This document shows positions 54,601 to 64,000 of a stretch of 64,000 nucleotides of DNA, piece by piece (the stretch's first letter is position 1; the number at the start of each line of letters is the position of its first letter). The stretch is from Sanderia malayensis (Eukaryota; Cnidaria; Scyphozoa; Semaeostomeae; Pelagiidae): assembly GCA_013076295.1 (NCBI GenBank), contig RQOL01000374.1, positions 3,896,743 to 3,960,742 of the forward strand. The letters are read 5' to 3'. The translations under genes were made by a program, and so were the position numbers. Under the pieces are notes generated by a model. The model was not told where the DNA came from. It made no database searches and worked only from the letters and a program-made list of their open reading frames with translations.

Positions 54601-55529
54601 TATCATGTTGGTGGTGTCCTCCTCTCCTTGCTCCACAAGATTTTGAATATAAAAGTTCTTAATTATTTTGATGATAAAATCATGAAACAATTTTGTCATG
54701 GTCTTTGCAAATAATAACAGTTAGCAAGGTCAATTTCTTTGACGAACAATTTCATTATCATTTCCCACTTATTATCTTCTTTAATGACTTTGTTCATGAA
54801 AACTGGTGCAGAGAAGCATACAAGTCTGATTATTTTTCACTGAAAAATTTTCATGCAAAGAATGGTTGCAGTACAGCAACTATTGGACGGATTATTAAGA
54901 AATTCCATAATTTACATAATGCAGCCTGTATTCAAACATTAAGATATGAGAATATTTCATCTATAGCCACTGCATATCCTTTATTAAAAGTTTGGACAGA
55001 TTTCAGGTTATCAAACGCGGTTGACTTGCTATGCCGATACGCGTTAATTTTATGAAAAGAGTATGTATGGTCATCCTACTTCTACAGCAGCCTACATTCG
55101 CATAACGGTGCACAAATGGCAGGGATGCAAAACTTAAGTTATTTTATTATAATTGAAACATTTCTATTTGTATATATGCGCTTTAATAGTTACCCGATTT
55201 TGCAACAAGTATATCTCCATTCGCTTGATAGTTAAGGCGAGAGTGAATGGCCTAGGCCCGCAAAATGTCAGTCTTCGAGCGCGGCGTATTCCCGTTCTAT
55301 GGTTCCGAAATTATCTTTAACTGGTCAATAATGGCTTAGTAATAATCTTCCACGTCTTCGGCCAATAATTTTTGAAATTGATCAATTTTTAATAAAATAA
55401 TTGAAGAAACTATATCGCGGGTAGTACGACGCACTACTGTGAAAAGAATCGCACTTTTCATTTCTTACTGTGTTAGCTTCGTCTCCATGTTTGGATCTCG
55501 TTTTCAAAAACGAATGTGAAAATGGTCTA

Positions 55530-57880
55530 TTGCCACCATACGAATCATTTATATCGGGTTTGAAATGTCACCAAAATACCTTGCATGTTCAATATGAAAG
55601 ATTTACAGAGGTAATGAAGGGAATTAAAGCACAGGCTAAAAACGATAAAACAGATGATGAAATCCAACAAGAAGCATTACAAATTTTAAAATGGAAAAAG
55701 CCACCTCTAACAGGCAGAGAGAATTATACATTATTGGAAAAACGATGGGAAGAAAGTAATTGGACATGTGTTCGAGATTTTCTAAAATGGTATAATACAA
55801 TGGATGTACAACCCTATTTAAAAACAAGTGAAATGTATGCTGCTGAATTTTTTACTTATGGCATTGATTTCACAATGGATGGCGTTAGTCTCCCGTCATT
55901 AGCAAGTAAAATATTGTATTCATCAAACAAGAAAGAAAGACTATTACACGTTGGCAATAAAGAGATTAATAATTTTTACAATAAACACATCGTCGGAGGT
56001 CCTTCAATTATTTTCGCACGAAGTGTTGAAGGACGAGTTCAAGGGTTTGATGCTGGTGCGTTATATCTTTCTTGCATAGGGCAAAAAATGCCTGTCAGTG
56101 AACCAGTGGTTTGGCATGAATCTCCATTAAATTCTCCCTTATCAACTCGCAAACTGATCCGCACTGAAATGTTCAAGAAACGTAGCAAAAAATCCAAAGT
56201 GGCTAGTGAATATCTCGATTGGATTGATTATAAAATTAATAAGAACCGGGACGAATATAACTTTGTACACCGAGAGAAACGATTTATTTTAACTTCACAC
56301 GAAGAAGAAAAGTTTTTTTTGCCACATCAGTTCACTATGAGTAACTTGTTTGCAGATGGGGTGGATGAAGAAGCAAAAGTAGTTTACGAATTTGACGGAT
56401 GCTACTGGCACGCCTGTGATTCATGTCAACAAAACGGTTCATTACCAACGTATGTTCAAAGAAGTGATGTGTCGTTAAATAACACCATTCTTACTTCGGA
56501 TGATATTCACACATTAGATAAAGCTAAGTCCGATTTTTACCGATATCGAGGCTATACAGTAAAGTGAATGAAAGAGTGTGAGCGGAGAGATAAAGTCCGC
56601 AATTCTCCTAAAATGCAAGAAGTGATAAATTCCAAAAAAATCAAATATGGAAATAATGTTGAAATCACAGAAGAAGTTCTATTGCACGATATTCTACATG
56701 ATGAGGTCTTTGGAGAAATCGAAATTGATATCCATGTTCCAGATCATTTAAAAGAAAAGTTTAAAGAATTCACTCCTATTTTTAAAAATACTGAAGTGGA
56801 ATTTAAAGATATTGGAGAGTATATGCAACAAATTGTGGAGGAACATGGTATCTCCAAACAGCCACGCAAACTCTTAATAGGATCGTATTTTGGCAAACAG
56901 ATCGGCATTAATACAGCACTATTACGTTGGTATTTGCAACATAGTATATGCAACATATTTCACAAGACAGAGTGAATGGAGATTCAAACCCGGATACCCA
57001 AGTTAAAGCTGAAACATCAAAGCTGGTAATAGTGCCTTCGGAGTCACTTTTATTAACAAAAGCAAACAACGATTGGTATCGTATTTAGGGCATAAAGCTT
57101 ATTTGCCAAAACACGTGAATATTGGGACTATTTTAGATGCGCAAATGTTGATGGATAATGTTGTCGAAATTTTTACTCCAAAGCAGAAGATTATCGAGAA
57201 TCATGCGCGATACGTTGGATGGAATGCGTTTAATTATGCGAAATTACGCATGTTACAATGTTACTATGATTTTTTTCAAGTCGTGCTACAAAAGGGTTCA
57301 TTTATTTTATGTGAAATGGACACGGACAGTTTGTATATATGTTTCCCAAATGGTAAAAAATTCGAAGAGAACATTCGTCCTGAATTGTAAGGCACAACAA
57401 AATATCGCGAATTGGAAAAAAAATTCTTTGTTACTGACACAAATGCCTGTCCCTTTGGAAAAAGAACTCCGGGAAAATTCAAGATTGAATTTGAAGGTAG
57501 GCTAATAATAATAATAATAAAGCCAACTTCTATTTGCTGATGACATACATTTTCCAATTTTTCATATTCAATTATTATTATTTTGTAGGAACGAAAATGA
57601 TTGGATTAAACAGTAAAACCTACACAGTAGAAAATAAAGAGAATCATTTGTATAAATTCTCCATGAAAGGAATTCAAAAAGGACAATTTCAGCAGAATCC
57701 GATGGGATTGTATGAGCATACTCTGTGAAGCAATGAAAATTATATGGCGACAAATAGAGGTCTCAAATGTAAATTTGCAACTGTCTGTCAATACGAACAG
57801 GAAAAAGGGCATTGACTTCGTTTTATTGTAAACGAAAAGTGCTAGAGGATGGAATTAGTACGATTCCGTTGGACATATGA
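55530..57880 (+). pseudogene. Family B DNA polymerase (Polinton), catalytic part
   Basis: Resumes with PPYESFISGLKCHQ. Motif A is present as GFDAGALYLSC, then VYEFDGCYWHACDSC, a Cys/His block usual in Polinton and related polymerases. An in-frame TGA sits at 56565-56567. Later come PRKLLIGSYFG and LLRWYLQH, then motif B as NSAFGVTF one frame over from about 57030, and motif C as EMDTDSLYIC. A stop at 57388-57390 is followed in another frame by ACPFGKRTPGKFKIEFEG, an intron-like GT...AG segment (57497-57588), LNSKTYTVENKEN and a C-terminus ending at 57880. All catalytic motifs survive but at least one nonsense and three frame changes plus two insertions have inactivated it. Confidence 0.88.
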
Positions 57881-57961
57881 GTGACAGGTGATTGACAGGT
57901 AGTAGTACTACGGTGGTATATATATTACTTCATTATTTCACATTTCTCTCATTAGTTCACG

Positions 57962-58159
57962 ATGAATGCATTAACAGGTGTGTCTTTGCCAGCTCTTTCT
58001 GCTGATGTTGATGATGATGAAGTGGAAATATATGATGGACAAGAAGAAGATGAAGAACAACTAGCAACGAATGAATCGCTTCTTCTAGCTAAGTTACAAC
58101 TGATAGAATCAGCATTGAAAGAAAATAGTAATTACTGCGCTCCTTCTCAAGATGTTTGA
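57962..58159 (+). CDS. Small acidic protein, unknown
   Basis: 65 residues, ATG 57962: MNALTGVSLPALSADV, then an Asp/Glu-rich stretch (VDDDEVEIYDGQEEDEEQ) and a helical end. No family recognised. It follows the polymerase closely and ends just before the next ORF. Confidence 0.45.
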   Translation: MNALTGVSLPALSADVDDDEVEIYDGQEEDEEQLATNESLLLAKLQLIESALKENSNYCAPSQDV

Positions 58160-58177
58160 TTAAAGGTTCCTTTTACT

Positions 58178-58531
58178 ATGGCTTTTGCCGGTCCAGACGA
58201 AACACGGGTGTACGAGTGTATCCTTGCACTTTTACATAAATGGCGAAGTATTACCTCTGATACATCTGGCGAGTTGTTGAAGAATGTTGTTTGGTGTTTC
58301 ATGCAGAATACAAGTAGACATACTATAGCACGATTATACAACACTGTTGGAGAAGATTGTGCCCATATCAAGACAAACGTTCCCGTAAATCTTAATTTAG
58401 TTTCAAATACTATAGTAGTTTTCGATAAGTTATTCCAGCATGAACAGGATCAAGGTGAACTTATTGTTCTTCGAGCTATTACAGAGCCGGAAGAAGTATT
58501 ATCTGATGACATTATTAACGATTTACATTGA
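58178..58531 (+). CDS. Small hypothetical Polinton protein
   Basis: 117 residues from ATG 58178, apparently globular and mostly helical (VYECILALLHKWRSI, LLKNVVWCFMQNTSRHTIAR) with an acidic C-terminus (EPEEVLSDDIINDLH). It begins 19 bp after the preceding ORF stops, suggesting one transcript. No family recognised. Confidence 0.5.
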   Translation: MAFAGPDETRVYECILALLHKWRSITSDTSGELLKNVVWCFMQNTSRHTIARLYNTVGEDCAHIKTNVPVNLNLVSNTIVVFDKLFQHEQDQGELIVLRAITEPEEVLSDDIINDLH

Positions 58532-58691
58532 ATCAGCATTGATGACATTATTATATGACATTATTAACGATTTACAGTTTCTTTAATATTCTATTGTTTA
58601 TTTGAGTCTATTGATTTATGGGCACGTTACGTATTAGAATGATCGAGGTTGTTCTGTTGGAAGTTCTTGATTATGAATACCAGGCTAAACG

Positions 58692-60271
58692 TCTAATGTT
58701 ACTAATCTGCGGAGGTCACGTGATGACGCACTTTCTTGCCAAAAACAATAGATTCGACCCGAAACAATAGGTTGAACGCCCAGAAACAATGGGCCGAAAC
58801 GGCGAACCGTGTAATCACGAAGGCTTTTTTGTATGTGGGTATATGGCGATGAAATTGACACTGAATGCTTAGTTTCATAATTTAACCAGGGTAATGGATT
58901 TTGTTTTTCGAATTTCTCCCAAATAATTGCATTATACCATTAATTATTCTGCTAATTGTGCTATCACGAAAAAACTACGGTTTACGCTGGCGAAACTTCC
59001 AAATTCGCGTAGCGAACTCCATTTTCGAACAGAGTATTCGCTGTTCATGTGACCCGTTTCGCCTTTTGCTGTAATTTGATTGGCTCTTTCGCGACTTCAC
59101 GTGAACAGTCACGCGTATTTCGTTATCATGCAAATTTGCCCTCGGGTTGAACAGCAGGTACTTTTGGAGAAGACGCGTGTTTTTGTTTTCAACACAAAGG
59201 ATAACTCGGCGCCTTTCAAAGTGTTTTGCGACCTGAATTATCTTTGTAAAGACTTGCTAATTGTTTGAGAGACCTCTGGAAAATTACAGGAAACAATTGA
59301 GAACACAGGTGATAGCTTTGTTTTGTTTTGGGTGAGATAGTTGTAGTTTAGATAGTAGACGACCGCCATTGTTGCTTCGGCATGCTTGCGACGCTTAGGC
59401 CTAATGTAAACAAGCCCAACGTTTTAATAAACAAATTATGATAAGGGGTTATCAGGCGAGCGCAGCGAGCCAAATTGTTGTAAGAGAAGTAGGCAGAGGC
59501 ACGAGCGTAGGCGAATGCAGCCTATCAATCAATGTTTCTTTATAATAGATAGACAGGCGAGCGCAGCGAGCTAACCCATTGTATGTGCGGTTGAAAGGGC
59601 ATGAGTGTAAGCGAATGCAGCGCACGAAGTGTGCCCCTTCAGTCAATGTTTCTTGATAATAGATAGACAGGCGAGCGCAGCGAGCTAACCCATTGTACGT
59701 GGGGTGGACAGAGGCATGAGCGAAGCGAATGCAGCGCACGAAGTGCGTCCCATCAGTCAATGTTTCTTTATAATAGATAGACAGGCGAGCGCAGCGAGCT
59801 AACCCATTGTAAGTGGGGTTGAAAGAGGCATGAGCGAAGCGAATGCAGCGCACAAAGTGCGCCCTATCAGTCAATGTTTTTTGATAATAGATAGACAGGC
59901 GAGCGCAGCGAGCTAAGACATTGTACGTGGGGTTGCAAGAGGCATGAGCGAAGCGAATGCAGCGCACGAAGTGCGCCCTATCCGGCAATGTCTCTTGATA
60001 ATAGATAGACAGGCGAGCGCAGCGAGCTAACCCATTGTAAGTAGGGTTGAAAGAGGCATGAGCGAAGCGAATGCAGGGCACGAAGTGCGCCCTATCAGTC
60101 AATGTTTTTTTATAATAGATAGACAGGCGAGCGCAGCGAGCTAACCCATTGTAAGTGGGGTTGAAAGGGGCATGATCGAAGCGAATGCAGCGCACGAAGT
60201 GTGCCAACCAGATTAAGCTTCTTTTACTTGACGGGCTGGGGTGAATGAGCGAAGCGAGTGATGACCCCTAG
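58692..60271 (+). mobile_element. HLE copy F, full length
   Basis: Starts TCTAATGTTACTAATCTG and ends GAGTGATGACCCCTAG, followed by TTATTATC. Contains the same CACGTG-rich 5' body (to about 59450) and about six satellite units (59455-60205). GCGAAGC precedes CTAG by 12 nt. The minus strand is open for 251 codons across the satellite, which is a repeat artefact. Confidence 0.78.
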
Positions 60272-60399
60272 TTATTATCTAATGTGTTAACAAAATGCCC
60301 GGCCTAACTAAGTTGAAACTAGAATTCAAGATGAAGACAAGATGAAGACACAAAGAAAGACACGTCAGGATTGGGTATGATTCAATTTTATTTCCATTA

Positions 60400-61058
60400 C
60401 TATATTGCTTTTGGAATAATAGATTTTACACCTTTATAATTATAATTGTTTTCTACCCAGTCTTTTACAAGTTGATCGTTAACGTAGAATTGTGCATAAT
60501 TACCAAACTTATCTCATCTGCTAGCATGTGGTCCTTTAGTTATTACTTTTGGAAATGATTCATCTAAAACATACTGTGCTTGCTCTGGATGTTTACATGT
60601 ACTTATCACATGCAAAAAATAAATACAATATTCTCCCCATACATTTGTATCACGTGCTTGAATCTCTTTGCATATATTATTTATTGTATACTTCTGCCGA
60701 ATTTTTGGAAATAAATGTTATGCAATAGACATCATATTGATACAAAAGTGTTGAAAGCCAATGCGTGGTTTAAATCCATAAGAATCGAAAAAAAACAATG
60801 GCCTGTAACATCAAAATATACAGCTTGCCAATGTCCAGCAGTAGTCCCCGCTGAGTCTTGATCTCTTCTATCGTGATTTTGTGAAAATAGTATAAACGAC
60901 ATAGGAAAATCACAATGTAGTACATTTTGAAACCAATCATAAAATAATTTTCTATCAGAGATAAGTACATCTACTTCCTTTTCAGTTAAAATTGCCTTAA
61001 AACTCTCCTTTATATCAGGATCCCTTTTACAAATGTTATATATATCTTCTCCATTCAT
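60400..61058 (-). pseudogene. Adenain/Ulp1-type cysteine protease (Polinton PRO), decayed
   Basis: ATG 61058: MNGEDIYNICKRDPDI, then the catalytic-His region AGHWQAVYFDVTG. In a poly-T run near 60785 the frame changes and FDSYG (the Asp region) is read one base over. A TAA follows at about 60718-60720. Downstream the Gln is present in EIQARDTNVWGEYC, but the position where the nucleophilic Cys is expected (before G-x-Y-C) is Trp. The frame ends at 60400. In Polintons this enzyme matures capsid proteins. Three independent lesions make it inactive. Confidence 0.78.
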
Positions 61059-61137
61059 GACGATGATTAGTTATGATATGCTCCCCTGTTATTTGAAAGT
61101 GGTTAATTATAAATTGATTTCTGTTCCTTTTTTTTCT

Positions 61138-62574
61138 TTATGGAATATAATCTAATACAACCATTGCATCTTTATTAATTTCCACATGGTTGCTGCAATA
61201 CATCATACTAAATGCAACCAATTTTTTCTTCAGTGTTTTAGGGACTTTCATTTCCATTGTTACTTGTGACTCTTTTACATCCACTACTTTAATTTTGTTT
61301 TCTATTCTTGTATTTGTTAAATTAAACGCATAAAATGCGTATCCTTGGGTTAACCTTCCCATATCAGCATCAAATTGCAGGCAAGGAATGTCTAATACCC
61401 TATACATCCCACTCAATGATTCGGTGGCATTTGTATACTTCTCAATATACAATTCAGAGTTGTAATTGGTGCGAATTGTCAATTCAAAATCACTATCATT
61501 TTGTTGAGGGAGATGTTGAAAATTAAATGGATTTTTTTGGGTATTGCCCGCCCAAATTTCATAATCAACAAAGCCCAATATCAACACATCTGGCACTGTC
61601 CCACGAAATAATTCAACAGTAAATCTTGCCATGTCATCTTGCAAGGTCCACGAGTTGATCAAAAGTCTCTCTATCCCGTAATTTACCATAGGAGACACTT
61701 GTAATCGACTCATATATTCCGTATACCATGGACCTGTGAGAGTTATTGTTTTCAAAAATAACTCTATATGTTGAATATCCCAATCAAACGAGTCTTTTTC
61801 AGCTTCTGGGCATAGGACTGCATGTTTTTGATCCACTCGTTGAAAGATTAACTTTAATGGGAAATCTGCATTTGTGTAATGTGTTGATTTAAACAAATTC
61901 AATTTTGGAGTAAATTCAAACTGTTGGACTTGACTTGTATTAAATAATCTATTTCGTTTTACTCCTTGCAAATTCGAATTTTTGATTTTTGTTTTCTGTT
62001 TATCCCAATATGTTATCTCATATTCATCTAATGCGTTGGCATTCCATGTTGGACTTGACTGTCCGTTTTCCAATAGGGTAATATTATTATCTAAATAATA
62101 CCCATCTTCAGCTTCCAAGCGACTTTTTACGGCCGTTATCGGTTGTTCAAATAAATTAGCTGCGTAGGCTTGTTGAGGGTAATGCCCATTTTGTGATTCA
62201 ATAACGGCTTGATTAATTTGTAAAATAATATTTTTAAACATTGAATGAGGAGTATTATTTAGTGGAATAAACCTATCCCTTTTTGCCGCCACAATAGGTG
62301 CGCCTGTTGCAGCATTAGCCAATCTCACACTCATTTTTACATAACTTTTACTAAAATCATAAAACATTCCTGTTTGACGAGTGACCGAAAATATAATATC
62401 TGAATGACTTCTGCCTGGTTGATCGTTCATAGGTGTTATTCGGTGATAACTTTGTGATTGAATATCGGTATCGATATATTCTTTCGTATCAAACGCCAAC
62501 TTTTCATCCACGCCATCCTCTTCCGCCCCTCTAATAACTTCACTCACTCCTTCTGCTTCATTGTTCGACACCAT
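61138..62574 (-). CDS. Putative Polinton major capsid protein (double jelly-roll), intact
   Basis: 478 residues from ATG 62574, uninterrupted. It opens with an acidic leader, then a segment matching the first jelly-roll of Polinton/adintovirus-type capsids in pattern: DIIFSVTRQTGMFYDFSKSY, RFIPLNNTPHSMFKNIILQI, then NQAVIES, QQAYAANLF and YYLDN. It is beta-rich throughout and has no membrane span or signal. The pattern 'N-x-x-x-H-S-M-F ... I-N' followed by an aromatic Y-A-x-N-L is the best guide. The adjacent protease on the same strand fits capsid maturation. The exact class (major capsid versus another structural protein) should be tested by fold comparison. Confidence 0.65.
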   Translation of the reverse strand: MVSNNEAEGVSEVIRGAEEDGVDEKLAFDTKEYIDTDIQSQSYHRITPMNDQPGRSHSDIIFSVTRQTGMFYDFSKSYVKMSVRLANAATGAPIVAAKRDRFIPLNNTPHSMFKNIILQINQAVIESQNGHYPQQAYAANLFEQPITAVKSRLEAEDGYYLDNNITLLENGQSSPTWNANALDEYEITYWDKQKTKIKNSNLQGVKRNRLFNTSQVQQFEFTPKLNLFKSTHYTNADFPLKLIFQRVDQKHAVLCPEAEKDSFDWDIQHIELFLKTITLTGPWYTEYMSRLQVSPMVNYGIERLLINSWTLQDDMARFTVELFRGTVPDVLILGFVDYEIWAGNTQKNPFNFQHLPQQNDSDFELTIRTNYNSELYIEKYTNATESLSGMYRVLDIPCLQFDADMGRLTQGYAFYAFNLTNTRIENKIKVVDVKESQVTMEMKVPKTLKKKLVAFSMMYCSNHVEINKDAMVVLDYIP

Positions 62575-62837
62575 TCTGCCGTATAGTTTCAGTTTATTTA
62601 ACTCTTAAAATTTATATAGAATCTTTCTCATCTAAATTTCAAAAAATCTATTTAAAATTTATAATTCAATAGATTATTGCAATTTAAAAACTTATGTGCT
62701 GTATTGTACATTCCCTGATAGCGTTTCAGAATTTTACTTATTTTCTTTTTGTGTGATTTCTTTAATTTTTTCTTTGGTGGTTTTAATAATTTATTCACTT
62801 TCAAATGGACTTTTGCAATATTAATATATTTTATATT

Positions 62838-63335
62838 TTATATTTCTATAATATATAATATATTTTGCAATATGTTTGTTCCATGAATAAGCTTTTTAAT
62901 TTTTTCTGCCTTTTCCACTGATGTTATTTTCTCACTATTACTTATTTCTTTTATTCGCTGATTTAACTCATCAATTCTTTGATTTTGAACATTCGCTTCT
63001 ATCTTTTCATTCTTCTGTCTTCCTGCGCTTTGAGTTTCTAATCCGGATTCGATATAGACTGATTTCAACACTTCTTCTAATTGTATCGCTTTATTTAACA
63101 AAGCTACTCTTTCAACTTGATTTTCAGTTGTTAAAGCTTTTTCTCGTAATTCTTTAATTTTTTGTTCATAATTATTCGGAACATCTAACGCTTTAATTTC
63201 CTGTAATCTTTTATAATCCCGTAATGGAATCAATACATGTTTATTATTATTCACTGACTCTGATCCTTTTTCTTGATTTTCTACTTCATTCTCTTTATGA
63301 TGAGCCAGCAACGGTTTATTCTCTTTACTTTCCAT
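62838..63335 (-). CDS. Coiled-coil protein, unknown
   Basis: 165 residues, highly charged and helical: NYEQKIKELREKALTTENQV, LLNKAIQLEEVLKSVYIE, IDELNQRIKEISNSEKI. Its ATG follows the stop of the upstream ORF with no gap (TAA then ATG at 63333-63338), implying co-transcription. It could be a minor structural or scaffold protein of the Polinton. Family not recognised. Confidence 0.55.
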   Translation of the reverse strand: MESKENKPLLAHHKENEVENQEKGSESVNNNKHVLIPLRDYKRLQEIKALDVPNNYEQKIKELREKALTTENQVERVALLNKAIQLEEVLKSVYIESGLETQSAGRQKNEKIEANVQNQRIDELNQRIKEISNSEKITSVEKAEKIKKLIHGTNILQNILYIIEI

Positions 63336-63617
63336 TTATGTTACAATTATTCCGCCAATCACTAATCTACCTGGAATAGTAGCTGGTATCACTACCAACT
63401 TATTTTTACTCTTCTTTTTATACCTTAAAATCACCTTTAAATAATTTTTCATAAATTTTTTTCGTAACTCCTCTTTAGTGACATTGCTCTTTAGATCAAG
63501 TCGTCTTATCGCAAAATCTTGTCTATTCATTGAATACCTATCTCTCAATAACATATCATAGGTAGCTTGATTAGAAAGAAACATAGATTTCTTCGCGCCT
63601 GTCTTAAATTTCGCCAT
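63336..63617 (-). CDS. Small basic protein, unknown
   Basis: 93 residues, ATG 63617. Lys/Arg-rich in the middle (KEELRKKFMKNYLKVILRY, KKKSKNK) with a hydrophobic C-terminus (IPATIPGRLVIGGIIVT) that may be membrane- or capsid-interacting. It is placed between two other minus-strand ORFs of the capsid cluster. Confidence 0.5.
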   Translation of the reverse strand: MAKFKTGAKKSMFLSNQATYDMLLRDRYSMNRQDFAIRRLDLKSNVTKEELRKKFMKNYLKVILRYKKKSKNKLVVIPATIPGRLVIGGIIVT

Positions 63618-63689
63618 TCTGACTTTTTACCAATATACTTTGTTTTTACTACTTTTAAATGATATATTCATCATTAATTACAAAAACAT

Positions 63690-63790
63690 ACATTCACTAC
63701 TCTTATTTTATTCATGTTCATTTTCTTCTTTCATTTCTAGTACATTCACTAGTCTTATTTTATTCATGTTCATTTCCTCTCTTTCATCCA
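63690..63790. repeat. Direct duplication of about 46 bp, period about 53
   Basis: ACATTCACTA(C/G)TCTTATTTT and the following TTCATGTTCATTT appear twice in succession. The stop of the next minus-strand ORF lies within the first copy, so the duplication extends that protein's C-terminus with repeats (NMNKIRLVNVLEM, KEENEHE). Confidence 0.85.
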
Positions 63791-64000
63791 GTTCTTTTTG
63801 TTTAACTTTTCTCTCACGTTTTAAATTCGTTGCTAACAACATTCGTTTTCTACCTGCGATTGGTAGAAATACTGGAATCCATTCTTCATCTAAATCTGAT
63901 TTAACCCCATGACTTTCAAAAATTAGTTTTGAAATTTTCTCCAATTTTCCACATGCAAATTCTTTTCCATATTGCATCCATTCCAATTCCTTTTTTCCCA
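63708..64000 (-). CDS. Partial charged protein running off the window
   Basis: The frame is open to the right edge. Visible residues include MEWMQYGKEFACGKLEKI, WIPVFLPIAGRKRMLLATN and a Lys/Glu-rich tail. The ATG at 63986 may be internal. Family not recognised. Confidence 0.45.
   Translation of the reverse strand, partial: GKKELEWMQYGKEFACGKLEKISKLIFESHGVKSDLDEEWIPVFLPIAGRKRMLLATNLKRERKVKQKELDEREEMNMNKIRLVNVLEMKEENEHE

Larger units (their letters stand above)
53326..55529. mobile_element. 2.2-kb foldback element with about 610-bp inverted repeats
   Basis: Starts TAGACCATTTTCACATTCG and ends with the inverse. Arms 53326-53947 and 54923-55529 are inverted copies with few differences. The interior (about 970 bp) encodes nothing recognisable. 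Host sequence is CAA on the left and TTG on the right; joined, CAATTG continues the polymerase frame (NDKQLPPYESF), so there is no target duplication. Insertion between A-rich and T-rich triplets without duplication recalls Spy-type elements, but no transposase is present to confirm it. Confidence 0.75.
44506..64000. mobile_element. Polinton/Maverick virus-like element (Polinton 2), right end outside the window
   Basis: From left to right: small membrane ORFs, coiled-coil and TRAF-like genes, gene X, family B DNA polymerase, two small ORFs, then on the minus strand a protease, a capsid-like protein and small ORFs. The set polymerase + adenain-type protease + jelly-roll capsid is diagnostic of Polintons. 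Integrase and FtsK-type ATPase are not seen and may lie beyond 64000 or be lost. Later insertions: HLE copies E and F and a foldback element. The left border is probably the 29-bp repeat disrupted by the Mutator-like element at 41.39-44.5 kb. Codon use is uniformly AT-rich. Confidence 0.85.

Noticed and set aside
53326..55529. Foldback element as a Polinton terminal repeat pair
   Set aside because: The arms lie inside the polymerase coding sequence, whose frame resumes across the element, so they are an insertion and not element termini.

Overview
The window is eukaryotic, almost certainly from an invertebrate animal genome. It is AT-rich, has spliceosomal introns and no rRNA, tRNA or bacterial operon signature. 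Its element mix is Polinton/Maverick, Helitron, Harbinger, ISL2EU-type, Mutator-like, CR1-like LINE and Penelope. That mix, plus TRAF-MATH, alpha-kinase and YqaJ-SWIM genes, is typical of cnidarians and other marine invertebrates. The phylum is an inference and cannot be fixed from this sequence. I see no ordinary single-copy host gene that I can name. Nearly all coding sequence belongs to mobile elements, many of them broken and nested inside each other.

Layout. 1-2.1 kb: remnants of an ISL2EU-like transposon (PHD-finger tail on +, THAP/DDE transposase on -). 2.6-5.0 kb: helicase half of a decayed Helitron. 6.65-7.4 kb: a LINE tail and a 320-bp MITE. 8.1-10.8 kb: a decayed Polinton piece (integrase, an unknown ORF, and an inverted fragment of a second gene across a near-perfect palindrome). 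11.6-15.0 kb: a nearly intact CR1-like LINE with PHD finger, endonuclease and reverse transcriptase. 15.2-16.2 kb: 114-bp satellite. 18.95-29.44 kb: a second, spliced Helitron Rep/helicase gene, split in its helicase exon by two head-to-tail copies of a non-autonomous Helitron-like element (called HLE here). 29.64-32.76 kb: a complete Harbinger transposon with TIRs and TAA target duplication (MADF-BESS gene plus DDE transposase, both with lesions). 34.2-36.5 kb: HLE copy, integrase-domain fragment, alpha-kinase gene. 37.2-38.4 kb: Penelope RT plus GIY-YIG. 38.6-41.2 kb: HLE copy abutting a YqaJ-SWIM nuclease gene. 41.39-44.5 kb: a Mutator-like DDE element with 19-bp TIRs.

44.5-64 kb is a large Polinton/virus-like element. 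Plus-strand genes: two small membrane proteins, a small coiled-coil protein, an intact coiled-coil plus TRAF-C/MATH protein, an unknown 385-residue protein, a protein-primed-type family B DNA polymerase, and two small ORFs. Minus-strand genes: an adenain/Ulp1-type protease remnant, an intact putative double-jelly-roll capsid protein, and small structural-looking ORFs running off the right edge. The polymerase gene is split by two later insertions: an HLE copy, and a 2.2-kb foldback element with about 610-bp inverted repeats that itself contains a MITE.

The most unusual things are (i) the TRAF-like gene inside a virus-like element, with an antisense-placed duplication of part of it nearby, and (ii) the HLE family: 5'-TC ... 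CTAG-3' ends, no target duplication, interchangeable satellite or microsatellite cores rich in GAA-loop mini-hairpins, and a tandem dimer whose empty site can be reconstructed from the interrupted reading frame.
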